A stretch of 64,000 bases of DNA from Paenibacillus sp. FSL R5-0517. GTDB lineage: Bacteria; Bacillota; Bacilli; Paenibacillales; Paenibacillaceae. The DNA is taken from NCBI RefSeq assembly GCF_037974355.1, contig NZ_CP150235.1, forward strand, positions 62,001 through 126,000. The letters are read 5' to 3'. Position 1 is the first letter of the stretch. Every line of letters starts with the position of its first letter. This document shows, one piece after another, positions 18,497 through 33,711 of this stretch. The notes beneath the pieces were generated by a model. It made no database searches and was not told where the DNA came from. It saw only the letters and a list, made by a program, of their open reading frames with translations. A program made the translations under genes and the position numbers.

Positions 18497-18976
18497 ATGA
18501 GCGACAAGGAAGTTATCCTTACACCAGAGGGACTTAAGAAGCTGGAAGAAGAACTGGAAACATTGAAATCAGTGAAGCGCCGCGAAGTGGCTGAACGGAT
18601 TAAGGTAGCCATCGGGTATGGAGATATCAGTGAGAACTCTGAATACGAAGATGCCAAGAACGAACAGGCTTTCATTGAAGGTCGTATTATTACTTTGGAG
18701 AAAATGCTTCGGAACGCACGCATTATTAACAGTGATGAGATTGACACCGATGTCGTGAGTGTAGGTGCAACAGTTACTGTGGAAGATTTGGAATTCGGCG
18801 ACATCACAGAATATACAATTGTAGGTTCTGCTGAATCAAACCCGCTTCAGAACAAGATTTCCAACGAAAGCCCTGTCGGTAAAGCGATCTTGGGCAAGAA
18901 AAATGGTACAGTTGTTGATGTAAGTGTGCCTGCTGGCGTAATTCAATATAAAATTGTAGATATTAAAAAGCTATAG
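18497..18976 (+). CDS. greA: Transcription elongation factor GreA
   Basis: GreA enters the RNA polymerase secondary channel and stimulates cleavage of backtracked RNA. With ATG 18497 it has 159 residues, the typical size: an N-terminal coiled-coil hairpin whose tip carries the acidic pair in [19 protein letters not shown] (about residues 38-56), then the FKBP-like globular domain ending [24 protein letters not shown]. Upstream in-frame starts at 18452 and 18476 would add residues outside the family, and AGGAG lies 11 bases before 18497. Transcribed from its own promoter. Confidence 0.93.
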   Translation: MSDKEVILTPEGLKKLEEELETLKSVKRREVAERIKVAIGYGDISENSEYEDAKNEQAFIEGRIITLEKMLRNARIINSDEIDTDVVSVGATVTVEDLEFGDITEYTIVGSAESNPLQNKISNESPVGKAILGKKNGTVVDVSVPAGVIQYKIVDIKKL

Positions 18977-19002
18977 TAACGAAGCAGTTGGGCACGGTAA
19001 AC

Positions 19003-19027
19003 AAAAGCTTCCTTAGGGAAGCTTTTT
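19003..19027 (+). terminator. Intrinsic terminator after greA
   Basis: AAAAGCTTCC pairs with GGAAGCTTTT around a TTAG loop, with a T-run at the end. Confidence 0.9.
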
Positions 19028-19089
19028 CAACATTTGAGGAAGAGTGTCCTCACGCGATGCCTGCAATGTAAATAAGGAGATGAATATAG

Positions 19090-20604
<1,515 letters not shown>

Positions 20605-20633
20605 ATAAGGAACGTATCATACGTTCATAATAG

Positions 20634-20680
20634 AAGAGGAACCTGCCGTTCAGTATGATGCTGAGGCAAGTTCCTCTTTA
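20634..20680 (+). terminator. Probable terminator after lysS
   Basis: AGAGGAAC pairs with GTTCCTCT at the two ends and CTGCC with GGCAA-type pairing inside; TTTA follows. The stem is long and the T-run is short. Confidence 0.65.
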
Positions 20681-20808
20681 GGTTTACATAGGCGCCTAAA
20701 ATAAAGTTCATCAGAACGCTCTGTTCAAATTACAACATTATGGTGGAACTGCGTCTTGGATTTAAGTTAGACTAACTTATTCGTATTTTGTTAAAAGAGG
20801 TGCCCTTC

Positions 20809-22146
20809 ATGAAGTTCAGGCTTCACTTTGCCAAATTTTTATCTCCCCCGTTAATCCTGGTCGGTGGTTTTCTGCTTATCATTGCGATTGGAACAGTGCT
20901 TCTCATGTTGCCAATCTCTAACCAAAGTGGTGAGCATTTGGCGTTTATTGACGCGCTCTTTACATCAACCTCTGCCGCATGTGTGACAGGACTTGTCGTT
21001 GTGGATGTAGGGACGACCTTTAATCTGTTTGGTCAGCTTGTCATTATGGTATTAATGCAGCTTGGTGGACTCGGTTTCATGACCATAGCTACCCTTTTTG
21101 CACTTGTCTTGGGCAGACGAATCTCACTCAAGGACAGGCTACTGCTCAAAGAAGCCATTAATGCAGACAGTATGGAAGGGATTGTACGCATTATCCGCAA
21201 GGTGTTGATCTTCTCTTTTACCATTGAAGGGGTGGCTGCTGTCATACTGGCGATGCGCTGGGCAACAGAGATGCCATTGGTTCAGGCTATATACTATGGA
21301 ATATTTCATTCCGTTTCATTGTTTAATAATGGGGGATTTGATCTGTTAGGCAACAGCTTTCAATATTACACTGGAGACTGGATATTCAACCTGATTGCAT
21401 CCGTGCTCGTTATCTCTGGTGGACTAGGTTTTGTGGTGTTAAATGATCTGTTTGAGTATCGCACACGCCGTCGTCTTTCCCTACAGTCGAAACTGGTGCT
21501 GTCTGTGTCGGGAGCGCTGATTGGTATAGGAGCAATTGTGTTGTTTGTTTTCGAATTTACCAATGGACATACACTGGCTTCACTCACCTGGAGCGAGAAG
21601 ATCTATGCATCCTTCTTCCAGTCGGTCTCTACACGTTCGTCGGGAACAAGTACAATCGATATCACGGAGATGAGGCAGGCTACCCAATTTTTCTTCATTC
21701 TGCTGATGTTTATCGGGGCTTCCCCGGGATCGACCGGGGGCGGGATCAAGACGACTACATTCCTGATTATGATTGGTGCAGTGTATGCCATGATTCGGGG
21801 AGACAAGGATATTGTGTTTTTCCGCCAGCGTGTGCCGAAGGAATTACTGATGAGGGCGCTGACCATTATTATGGTTTCACTGATCATATTCATGATCGTG
21901 GTGATGCTTCTGCTTACGACAGAGGATGCGCCATTCCTTTCACTGATGTTTGAAGCTGCATCGGCTATTGGTACCGTGGGTCTTTCTGTCGGAGTGACGG
22001 ATGAGTTGACCAATTGGGGAAAAATCATTATTACCGTTACCATGTTTGTAGGTCGTATTGGGCCATTAACCATCGCGTATGCTCTTCGTCCGCGCAAAGA
22101 GAAGAAACTGTATCGTCATCCGGAGGGCCGGATCATTATCGGATAA
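20809..22146 (+). CDS. ktrB: Ktr/Trk-type potassium transporter, membrane subunit
   Basis: Predicted K+ (Na+-coupled) uptake channel subunit of the SKT superfamily. With ATG 20809 (AAGAGG 8 bases upstream) it has 445 residues, the length of B. subtilis KtrB. It shows four M1-P-M2 repeats. Their filter loops are TSTSAACVTGLVVVD, FHSVSLFNNGGFDLLG, FQSVSTRSSGTSTIDI and FEAASAIGTVGLSVG. The strictly conserved Gly in each loop is present. TrkH is longer, so Ktr is preferred. No cytosolic KtrA/RCK gene is adjacent, so its regulatory partner must be encoded elsewhere, as for unlinked KtrCD. In Bacillus Ktr activity is controlled by c-di-AMP through the RCK partner. Confidence 0.9.
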   Translation: MKFRLHFAKFLSPPLILVGGFLLIIAIGTVLLMLPISNQSGEHLAFIDALFTSTSAACVTGLVVVDVGTTFNLFGQLVIMVLMQLGGLGFMTIATLFALVLGRRISLKDRLLLKEAINADSMEGIVRIIRKVLIFSFTIEGVAAVILAMRWATEMPLVQAIYYGIFHSVSLFNNGGFDLLGNSFQYYTGDWIFNLIASVLVISGGLGFVVLNDLFEYRTRRRLSLQSKLVLSVSGALIGIGAIVLFVFEFTNGHTLASLTWSEKIYASFFQSVSTRSSGTSTIDITEMRQATQFFFILLMFIGASPGSTGGGIKTTTFLIMIGAVYAMIRGDKDIVFFRQRVPKELLMRALTIIMVSLIIFMIVVMLLLTTEDAPFLSLMFEAASAIGTVGLSVGVTDELTNWGKIIITVTMFVGRIGPLTIAYALRPRKEKKLYRHPEGRIIIG

Positions 22147-22229
22147 AAAGAAAAACCGCCAGACATTCAGAACTAACTCCCGTTATCGTAACAGGGCTTG
22201 GTCATAACGAATGTGCTGCGGTTTTTTTT
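22147..22229. terminator. Bidirectional terminator between convergent ktrB and the TetR gene
   Basis: AACCGCCAGACATTC pairs with GAATGTGCTGCGGTT; T-runs flank both sides in each reading direction (eight T on +; TTTTTCTTTTT on -). It serves both genes. Confidence 0.8.
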
Positions 22230-22232
22230 GGT

Positions 22233-22823
22233 TTAACGGCATAAGGAGGCAAGATGCACACCAAGGATATCATCCATGAGTTTGGCATTCATCTGATCGG
22301 GTCTAAGCACCGTATGGATACCCAAGCCATCCACGAGTGCATACAATCTCTCGATCTCAAGTTTAATATCAAGATCTGGTCTCGTGAGATCATGTTCGAT
22401 CAGGTGAGTGATAACATAGCCTACAGCTTGTCTGAGTGCATCATACACTGTATCGGCAAGTTCTTTGAGCGTAGCATCGGTTTTGGATCTGGCTGTAAAA
22501 GCGTACCACACCTCCATTTCGGCCAGTTTTTCATCTGTGTTTGGTAATAACTCGAGTAATAAACATTTCATATTATCCATGGGAGATCCGGTGAAGGACA
22601 TGTGTTGGATTCGATTGGATACCCGCTCGGATACCAGATTCATGGCATATAGTAATAGTTCTGACTGTGTAGAAAAGTAGTGACGCATTGAACCGACCGA
22701 AATTCCTGCTTCTTCGGCGATATTCCGAACAGAGGCTTGTTCCATGCCATCTCTTCGGATGATACGCCAAGCTGCTTCGGCCACGAGCATACGCTGTTTA
22801 TCATGATCAACAATTTTAGGCAT
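22233..22823 (-). CDS. TetR-family transcriptional regulator
   Basis: 196 residues. The N-terminal helix-turn-helix is clear: KQRMLVAEAAWRIIRRDGMEQASVRNIAEEAGISVGSMRHYFSTQSELL (about 9-57). The C-terminal ligand and dimer domain resembles the BetI/TetR_C_6 group (ALVDGLGIHTVLRPDQ) but the ligand is not predictable. It is divergent from the membrane-protein gene at 22910, 86 bp away, with a 16-bp palindrome in between (see 22877-22892), the usual layout for a TetR repressor controlling its neighbour and itself. No clear Shine-Dalgarno is seen before the ATG. Confidence 0.9.
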   Translation of the reverse strand: MPKIVDHDKQRMLVAEAAWRIIRRDGMEQASVRNIAEEAGISVGSMRHYFSTQSELLLYAMNLVSERVSNRIQHMSFTGSPMDNMKCLLLELLPNTDEKLAEMEVWYAFTARSKTDATLKELADTVYDALRQAVGYVITHLIEHDLTRPDLDIKLEIERLYALVDGLGIHTVLRPDQMNAKLMDDILGVHLASLCR

Positions 22824-22876
22824 ATGAACATTATATCATTGTTGATTATTATGATACAAATGTGCTAAATTATATT

Positions 22877-22892
22877 TAATACAATCGTATTA
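22877..22892. promoter_or_regulatory. Candidate TetR operator palindrome
   Basis: TAATAC-AATC-GTATTA: two perfect 6-bp arms around 4 bases, 18 bp before the start of the membrane-protein gene and about 54 bp upstream of the divergent TetR start. It would overlap the promoter or start point of the + gene. Confidence 0.55.
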
Positions 22893-22909
22893 TAAAAGGG
22901 GGCTAACAG

Positions 22910-23461
22910 ATGATTGGTTATTTCATTATAGGATGTGAGATTGCCTTTTGGGTGTTTGTGTTTGCGGGTCTAAGTGTTAGGTATCTTCTTGGCATGAAAA
23001 GGTTAGGCATCGGTTTGTTGATGGCAACACCAATAGTGGATCTGTTGTTGCTGGTTGCCACTGTGATAGATCTTCAGCGTGGAGCTACAGCGAGCATGAT
23101 TCATGGTATTGCTGCGGTGTATATCGGAGTAAGTATCGCCTATGGTCATCAGATGATCGCTTGGGCGGATCGATATTTCCTGTATTGGTTCAAAGGCGGA
23201 GAGAATCCTCGTAGCAACAAGTTATATGGAAGGGAGCATGCACGTCATGAGCGTAATGGATGGTTTAGACATCTTTTGGCTTGGGCAATAGGTAGTGCAT
23301 TTCTATTCGCCATGATATGGTGGATTGGGGATCCTGAACGTACAGCCGTCTTCTATAATCTGATTAAAATGTGGGGAATCATAATCGGTATCGATTTTAT
23401 AATAAGCTTTAGCTATAGTTTATGGCCAAGAAAAGTTCCTGCTAGGAATGTTAAACAATAA
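22910..23461 (+). CDS. Polytopic membrane protein of unknown function
   Basis: 183 residues, no recognised domain. Hydrophobic stretches suggest four or five membrane segments: about 3-26 (YFIIGCEIAFWVFVFAGLSVRYLLG), 33-52, 65-80, a cytosolic basic loop with RSNKLYGREHARHERNGW, 125-145 (LLAWAIGSAFLFAMIWWIG) and 157-175. GGGGGC lies at good distance before ATG 22910. Gene order, a divergent TetR gene with a shared palindrome, suggests inducible expression, perhaps in response to a membrane-active compound. I recall similar small membrane proteins beside TetR genes in Bacillus (YmcC-like) but cannot verify it. Confidence 0.75.
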   Translation: MIGYFIIGCEIAFWVFVFAGLSVRYLLGMKRLGIGLLMATPIVDLLLLVATVIDLQRGATASMIHGIAAVYIGVSIAYGHQMIAWADRYFLYWFKGGENPRSNKLYGREHARHERNGWFRHLLAWAIGSAFLFAMIWWIGDPERTAVFYNLIKMWGIIIGIDFIISFSYSLWPRKVPARNVKQ

Positions 23462-23561
23462 AATCAAGTGGAACGCGCATAAGAATCTGCTACATTGGGA
23501 GGGCACTCTATATTCGTTTAGGACGTATCATTTCGGTAACTATAAAATTTGAAAAAAAGAC

Positions 23562-23590
23562 TTGCAATCAAAATCTGTACATGGTATATT
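23562..23590 (+). promoter_or_regulatory. rRNA operon promoter P1
   Basis: TTGCAA at 23562-23567, 17 bp, TATATT at 23585-23590, about 310 bp before the mature 16S end. Confidence 0.75.
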
Positions 23591-23671
23591 CTAATTCCGG
23601 CCAAGAAAACACGGTTTACACGGTGCGGCAAGCAAATCAAATAAGCTTCGAAAGAAACTTAAAAAAAGAGC

Positions 23672-23700
23672 TTGCAAAGTTGGTTCGGATGTGGTAAGAT
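23672..23700 (+). promoter_or_regulatory. rRNA operon promoter P2
   Basis: TTGCAA at 23672-23677, 17 bp, TAAGAT at 23695-23700. Tandem with P1, 110 bp apart; both use the same unusual -35 hexamer, typical of paired rrn promoters. Confidence 0.8.
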
Positions 23701-23742
23701 ATAAAAGTTGCTGAAGAGAACGACATTCGGTAGCGAAACAAG

Positions 23743-23775
23743 TTTGATCTTTGAAAACTGAACAACGAGTGAGTA
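23743..23775 (+). promoter_or_regulatory. rrn leader: boxA-like antitermination site and 16S processing stem, 5' strand
   Basis: TGATCTTTGAAAAC fits the Bacillus rrn boxA (TGTTCTTTGAAAAC). The 22 bases at 23754-23775 are complementary to 25508-25529 beyond 16S with one mismatch, forming the stalk used for RNase III type processing. Confidence 0.7.
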
Positions 23776-23897
23776 AACATTCTGCTTGCAGAATGAACGC
23801 GAAAGTTTGAAACAAGCCTTGGCTTGAATCGACTGGAGCACAATTGAGATTTTTAATCTCGTCAGATTCAAAATGAGCTTATCGCTCTTTTCAATAC

Positions 23898-25453
<1,556 letters not shown>

Positions 25454-25507
25454 TGGAGAATCGTTTCCTGTAACGGAAACATTCAAATACGCAGCTTAGC
25501 TGCAAAC

Positions 25508-25529
25508 TACTCACTCGTTGCTCAGTTTT
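25508..25529 (+). promoter_or_regulatory. 16S processing stem, 3' strand
   Basis: Pairs with 23754-23775 over 22 positions with one mismatch. Confidence 0.65.
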
Positions 25530-25570
25530 GAGAGCTCAAACTCTCAAACAGCTTGCTTTTGCATGGAGCT

Positions 25571-25615
25571 TGTTCTTTGAAAACTAGATATCGAAACGAA
25601 AGTAAATGCGAATTA
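25571..25615 (+). promoter_or_regulatory. Spacer boxA and 23S processing stem, 5' strand
   Basis: TGTTCTTTGAAAAC is an exact boxA. The region 25579-25615 pairs with 28695-28728 beyond the 23S gene (GAAAACTAGAT... with ...ATCTAGTTTTC, and GCGAATTA with TAATTCGC). No tRNA gene is present in the 304-nt 16S-23S spacer. Confidence 0.7.
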
Positions 25616-25756
25616 GAACATTCCTTTTTAGCTGAACTTGTGTATAACAAGTTTCAATAAAAACGGTAGATTGCTGGAGCGAGTGATCGAAATGGAGCGA
25701 CTTTTGGATTTGCGCAAGCAAACCAAGCGGAGCGACAGCTCGAACACGAGCGCAAT

Positions 25757-28682
<2,926 letters not shown>

Positions 28683-28694
28683 ATATGCAAGTTG

Positions 28695-28728
28695 TAATTC
28701 GCACACTTTCGTTTCGAATCTAGTTTTC
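28695..28728 (+). promoter_or_regulatory. 23S processing stem, 3' strand
   Basis: Complementary to 25579-25615 with a small internal loop. Confidence 0.65.
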
Positions 28729-28761
28729 AGAGAACAACCACTCTGAAATGTAAGCACCGCG

Positions 28762-28878
28762 TTTGGTGGCGATGGCGGAGGGGTTCCACACGTACCCATC
28801 CCGAACACGACCGTTAAGCCCTCTAGCGCCGATGGTACTTGGACCGCAGGGTCCTGGGAGAGTAGGACGCCGCCAAGC
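28762..28878 (+). rRNA. 5S ribosomal RNA
   Basis: About 117 nt starting TTTGGTGGCGATGGCGGAGG and ending CGCCGCCAAGC; the ends pair as helix I. CCGAACACGACCGTTAAGC matches the conserved 5S core. Confidence 0.97.
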
Positions 28879-28882
28879 AAAG

Positions 28883-28917
28883 AACCACTGCCGATGTTAT
28901 TCGGTGGTGGTTTTTAT
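28883..28917 (+). terminator. Intrinsic terminator of the rRNA operon
   Basis: AACCACTGCCGA pairs with TCGGTGGTGGTT (two wobble pairs) followed by TTTTTATTT. Confidence 0.88.
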
Positions 28918-29109
28918 TTATATACAAATGAGTACTTGAGGTATAAAAAAAGCCTGAAAACGGAAACTTTGTATCCTAAATGGCTCAATAGAAATAAACG
29001 TCGGTTGATTTGTGCAGACATTTATAGGTTATATTTTTTTAACTTGTCCGCACGAGAAAAACAGTTGTATTCATCAGGCAATACACCTAATATAACCAAG
29101 TACTTTTCC
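28918..29109 (+). other. AT-rich gap between 5S and guaB with nothing recognised
   Basis: About 190 bp with no convincing gene, RNA or repeat. A 75-codon frame at 28894-29121 starts inside the rRNA terminator and has no ribosome site. Confidence 0.6.
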
Positions 29110-29139
29110 TTGACAGTCTAAATATCGCTTTGCTAAGAT
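29110..29139 (+). promoter_or_regulatory. Sigma-A promoter of guaB
   Basis: TTGACA at 29110-29115, 18 bp, TAAGAT at 29134-29139. A leader of about 100 nt follows; it does not show the purine-riboswitch core. Confidence 0.75.
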
Positions 29140-29220
29140 GGCAATAATAAATTTTTCAGAAAACGTATTTTCGGCGTAAAATACAGCCTGGAATCTTCGG
29201 GTTTTGGACCGTAAAGCTGA

Positions 29221-30702
<1,482 letters not shown>

Positions 30703-30727
30703 TCGGAAGAGAGTTAATCATTTCCAG

Positions 30728-30765
30728 GACAGGCTCGGTGATTTTCACCGGGTCTGTCTTTTTTT
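30728..30765 (+). terminator. Intrinsic terminator after guaB
   Basis: GACAGGCTCGGTG pairs with CACCGGGTCTGTC, followed by seven T. Confidence 0.9.
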
Positions 30766-30966
30766 GCAGATACCCCTGTGATAGAATAGAACAAGCGGTG
30801 ACGATCCATGGATGGATTAAGGCGTTGCGGCGGCTATTTGACGTGAATCTATGAATATGGTTATGAAAAGCAAATGCAGTACAAGAAAAGGTTGCCAGCC
30901 AAACAGAAGCGCGGACGTCCTTTTACATAAGCATTCGCAAAATGCGGACTAAGTGACAATCGATAA

Positions 30967-30998
30967 CGAACTTTAGGAGCAATAATATTGCTCGTTCG
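30967..30998. repeat. Long palindrome in the dacA upstream region
   Basis: GAGCAATA-A-TATTGCTC (30977-30993) is a perfect palindrome, and outer CGAAC (30967-30971) and GTTCG (30994-30998) extend it after a 5-base bulge. It lies in a 350-bp gap between the guaB terminator and dacA that otherwise contains no gene I can support. It may be an operator or leader hairpin. Confidence 0.55.
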
Positions 30999-31118
30999 AT
31001 ACAGCGCATATAGCACACATCTCACACATCAAACATGCAGGTTAGGGAACAAGAAAATCGCAGCATAAGCTGCACTGAAGCAATTAACAATGCTTTGGAA
31101 CGAAGGGAGTATTCATCA

Positions 31119-32507
31119 TTGAAAGCCAAACACATGAATAAGAAGAAACGCCAAATGCTCAAAAAGAGCGTAGCCTCGGTAATGCTAATTAACATGCTTT
31201 GCATGTCTGCAGTAATGCCAGTCATGGCTGCTGCGAACGACTCCGGGCAGGTCCTGACTGCTGCAGCAACAACAACGAAGACGGAGAAAGCTGTACAGGT
31301 ACCTGGGGTAGACTCATTGGGACTTGAGGTTAGGTCAGCCGTTCTCATGGAGGCATCAACGGGGCAGATTTTGCTCAATGTCGATGCGGATAAAGCCATG
31401 CCACCTGCCAGTATGACCAAAATGATGACAGAGTACATTGTCGCTGAACAAGTTAAACAAGGTAAACTCGGCTGGGACGATATTGTAACTGTTAAAAAGA
31501 ATGCTGCACAAAGTGTCGGATCACGTATTTTCCTTGCTGAAGGGGACCAACACACAGTTAAGGATCTCTATATTGCTATGGCTGTAGGGTCTGCTAATGA
31601 TGCTACGGTCGCTTTGGCTGAACATGTTGCAGGTTCGGAAGAAGCTTTCGTGAAAATGATGAATGATGAAGCGAAGCGTATGGGCATGAAGGATACGTTC
31701 TTCATCAACTCATCCGGTCTCGATCGAGCAGATATGCCTGCCGATTTCCGCCCAGCTGAAGACAAGGAAACAGTCATGTCCGCACTGGATGCTGCAATTC
31801 TATGCAGATATATCATCATGGATCACCCAGACTACAAAGATTTTACAACCATTCAATCCTATAAGTTCCGTCCAAATGATAAAGCACCAATTATTAATTA
31901 TAACTGGATGCTGGAAGCGAATAAAAATATAACCAACTTCAAAAGCTATGCCTATGAAGGTCTGGATGGAATGAAAACAGGCCATACCACGAACGCAGGT
32001 AATAACTTTACAGGTACAGCCGAACGTAACGGTATGCGTCTAATCAGTGTCGTGATGGGCACAGATTCGGAATCCGCACGTTTCAGAGAAACTAAAAAGG
32101 TATTGGACTTTGGATTTAACAACTTTGAAGTGAAGCAGGCTGTCGCAGGCAAGACCAAAGTGACGGGCTGGGAAGCTGTACCTTTGAAAAAAGGTAAAGA
32201 AACAACCGTTCCTGTCGTAACAGATAATGCGGTAAGTTTCGTTGTACCCAAAGGTACTCAGAACCTGGATGTGACGTTCAAAGCTAACGTAACTGAGGCT
32301 GACAAGCTGGTAGCACCAATCAAGGCAGGTACGAAGGTTGGTACAGTAACGTATACGTATAAAGCAGATGGAATTGAGCCTCAGGAAAAAACAGTGAACT
32401 TGATCACAGCCGAAGAGGCCGATAAAGGCGGATGGTTCCGCTTGTTCTTCCGAGCTGTTAAAGATTTCTTCGTCGATCTCTTTGATGGGATCAAAAACCT
32501 GTTCTAG
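31119..32507 (+). CDS. dacA: D-alanyl-D-alanine carboxypeptidase (PBP5 type)
   Basis: Low-molecular-weight penicillin-binding protein trimming the terminal D-Ala of peptidoglycan stem peptides. With TTG 31119 (GAAGGGAG upstream) it has 462 residues; ATG 31134 is an alternative. A signal peptide ends at VMAAA-ND (about residue 39). Active-site motifs are SMTK (S98-K101), SAN (158-160) and KTG (285-287). The C-terminal PBP5 beta-domain is followed by an amphipathic anchor (RLFFRAVKDFFVDLFDGIKNLF-like end) that holds it to the membrane face. Position after guaB matches B. subtilis dacA. Confidence 0.95.
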   Translation: MKAKHMNKKKRQMLKKSVASVMLINMLCMSAVMPVMAAANDSGQVLTAAATTTKTEKAVQVPGVDSLGLEVRSAVLMEASTGQILLNVDADKAMPPASMTKMMTEYIVAEQVKQGKLGWDDIVTVKKNAAQSVGSRIFLAEGDQHTVKDLYIAMAVGSANDATVALAEHVAGSEEAFVKMMNDEAKRMGMKDTFFINSSGLDRADMPADFRPAEDKETVMSALDAAILCRYIIMDHPDYKDFTTIQSYKFRPNDKAPIINYNWMLEANKNITNFKSYAYEGLDGMKTGHTTNAGNNFTGTAERNGMRLISVVMGTDSESARFRETKKVLDFGFNNFEVKQAVAGKTKVTGWEAVPLKKGKETTVPVVTDNAVSFVVPKGTQNLDVTFKANVTEADKLVAPIKAGTKVGTVTYTYKADGIEPQEKTVNLITAEEADKGGWFRLFFRAVKDFFVDLFDGIKNLF

Positions 32508-32600
32508 TTTATAGGATACTTCTTGTAAAAGAGTATGATCGTGAACTGGATGATATGTGGTCATATCATTGCCAAAATACAAGTTATTCGACCGGATGGA

Positions 32601-32653
32601 TTGTATATTTACAGTTTTTCCGGTAAAATATCAAGTTAGAATTCACGTATAAT
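32601..32653 (+). promoter_or_regulatory. Promoter-like sequence ahead of the pdx locus
   Basis: TTGTAT (32601-32606), 17 bp, TAAAAT (32624-32629). A separate TATAAT is at 32648-32653 without a good -35. Probably the original pdxST promoter region. Confidence 0.45.
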
Positions 32654-32737
32654 GAGGCGGAAAATTCCAAGGTTTTTTTACCTGGTGGAGTGGGTTAACT
32701 GCTCTATATAAGGTAATGAACGACACATACATTACGG

Positions 32738-32827
32738 GCCGAAGTGTCCAAGTATCTTGGAGCACCGATGAAGGGCATAGAGATATCCAAACTTGCACCT
32801 TCCGAGCGTATGCAAGATCGCGGCTGG
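32738..32827 (+). pseudogene. pdxS: Remnant of pdxS: last 30 codons only
   Basis: In frame 32738-32827 the translation ([13 protein letters not shown], then [17 protein letters not shown]) matches the C-terminal tail of PdxS, the PLP synthase subunit; I recall the B. subtilis tail as ...[20 protein letters not shown]. The preceding ~265 codons, including the barrel and both active-site lysines, are absent, and upstream sequence is non-coding. No stop codon follows the Trp: the frame runs on through pdxT. So pdxS looks internally deleted with loss of its own stop, leaving its 3' end as leader of pdxT. An alternative is an assembly error. Confidence 0.75.
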
Positions 32828-32848
32828 TATGAGAAGGGGAATGTGCAA

Positions 32849-33439
32849 ATGAAGATCGGCGTATTAGCGCTTCAAGGGGCTGTCACAGAGCATATACGGA
32901 GTATTGAACGCGCTGGAGCAGAAGGTGTTGCTATCAAACAGGTTCAGCAATTGCATGATCTGGATGGTCTTATCCTTCCTGGCGGGGAAAGTACAACGAT
33001 TGGCAAACTGATGCGTAATTATGGGTTTATGGATGCCATTCGAGCGTTTGCTGCTGAGGGCAAACCGGTATTTGGTACCTGTGCTGGCTTAATCGTTATG
33101 GCTAAGCACATCACGGGACAGGAAGAGGCCCATTTGGAGTTAATGGATATGACTGTATCCCGAAATGCATTTGGACGGCAGAGAGAAAGTTTTGAAACAG
33201 ACTTGCCGGTCAAAGGCATCGAGGAAACGGTGAGAGCTGTGTTTATCCGGGCTCCCTTGATTGAGCGTGTTGGAGAGCAGGTAGAGGTACTCTCTACTTA
33301 CAATGATGAGATTGTTACAGCTCGTCAGGGACATTTGCTGGCTTGCTCGTATCATCCGGAGTTAACGGATGACTATCGTCTGCATGCTTATTTTGTAGAC
33401 ATGGCCAAGTCCTACAAACACGCGGTAGACCCTAAATAG
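32849..33439 (+). CDS. pdxT: Pyridoxal 5'-phosphate synthase glutaminase subunit PdxT
   Basis: PdxT hydrolyses glutamine and channels ammonia to PdxS to build PLP. From ATG 32849 (GAAGGGG 9 bases before) it has 196 residues, the family length. It has [14 protein letters not shown] at the start, [13 protein letters not shown], the nucleophile cysteine in [13 protein letters not shown], and the His-Glu pair in [10 protein letters not shown]. The frame is open further upstream to GTG 32744 through the pdxS remnant, which could yield a longer fusion. PdxT needs PdxS for activity, and intact pdxS is not here, so either a second pdxS exists elsewhere or this gene is now without partner. Confidence 0.95.
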   Translation: MKIGVLALQGAVTEHIRSIERAGAEGVAIKQVQQLHDLDGLILPGGESTTIGKLMRNYGFMDAIRAFAAEGKPVFGTCAGLIVMAKHITGQEEAHLELMDMTVSRNAFGRQRESFETDLPVKGIEETVRAVFIRAPLIERVGEQVEVLSTYNDEIVTARQGHLLACSYHPELTDDYRLHAYFVDMAKSYKHAVDPK

Positions 33440-33450
33440 TGTATGATGTA

Positions 33451-33605
33451 CAACCTATGATCTCCCGGTCATCGGATCACTTCCCCAGCAGCCTTGTAAG
33501 GCCGCTGATTGGCAGTTGCATCTGAACGGATGCCTGATGTTGCCGTATCTGCTTCATAGCGGGAATCGCAGCGGAGGGTCGCACCGGGGACATAGGTTGT
33601 TTTTG
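33451..33605 (+). ncRNA. Structured intergenic element between pdxT and serS
   Basis: CAACCTATG (33451-33459) pairs perfectly with CATAGGTTG (33591-33599), followed by TTTTT; TCCCGGT (33463-33469) can extend it with ACCGGGGA (33583-33590). Inside are hairpins at 33486-33507 (CAGCAGCC...GGCCGCTG), 33511-33544 (GGCA...TGCC around GCATC/GATGC) and 33549-33571. Together they make a multibranched fold closed by one stem. GGAGGGTCGCACCGGGG vaguely recalls a T-box but the TGGN bulge and partner arm are missing. It could be an attenuator for serS, a separate small RNA, or a mobile repeat of the bcr type. Not identified. Confidence 0.55.
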
Positions 33606-33711
33606 TGGTTACAGATTCCGATAAGTATATAGTAAGGTATACACAGTAGATTTTTGAGAATCGATTTAACATAAGGCTTCACTTCGTGGGGTTATTTAGG
33701 AGGGGTATATC

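Noticed and set aside
28894..29121. 75-codon frame after 5S rRNA
   Set aside because: Begins inside the rRNA terminator, lacks a ribosome site and has no protein-like pattern.
33569..33590. T-box-like AGGGTCGCACCGGGG before serS
   Set aside because: The key TGGN bulge is TCGC and no complementary arm (ACCCT type) follows; treated as part of the unidentified structured element instead.
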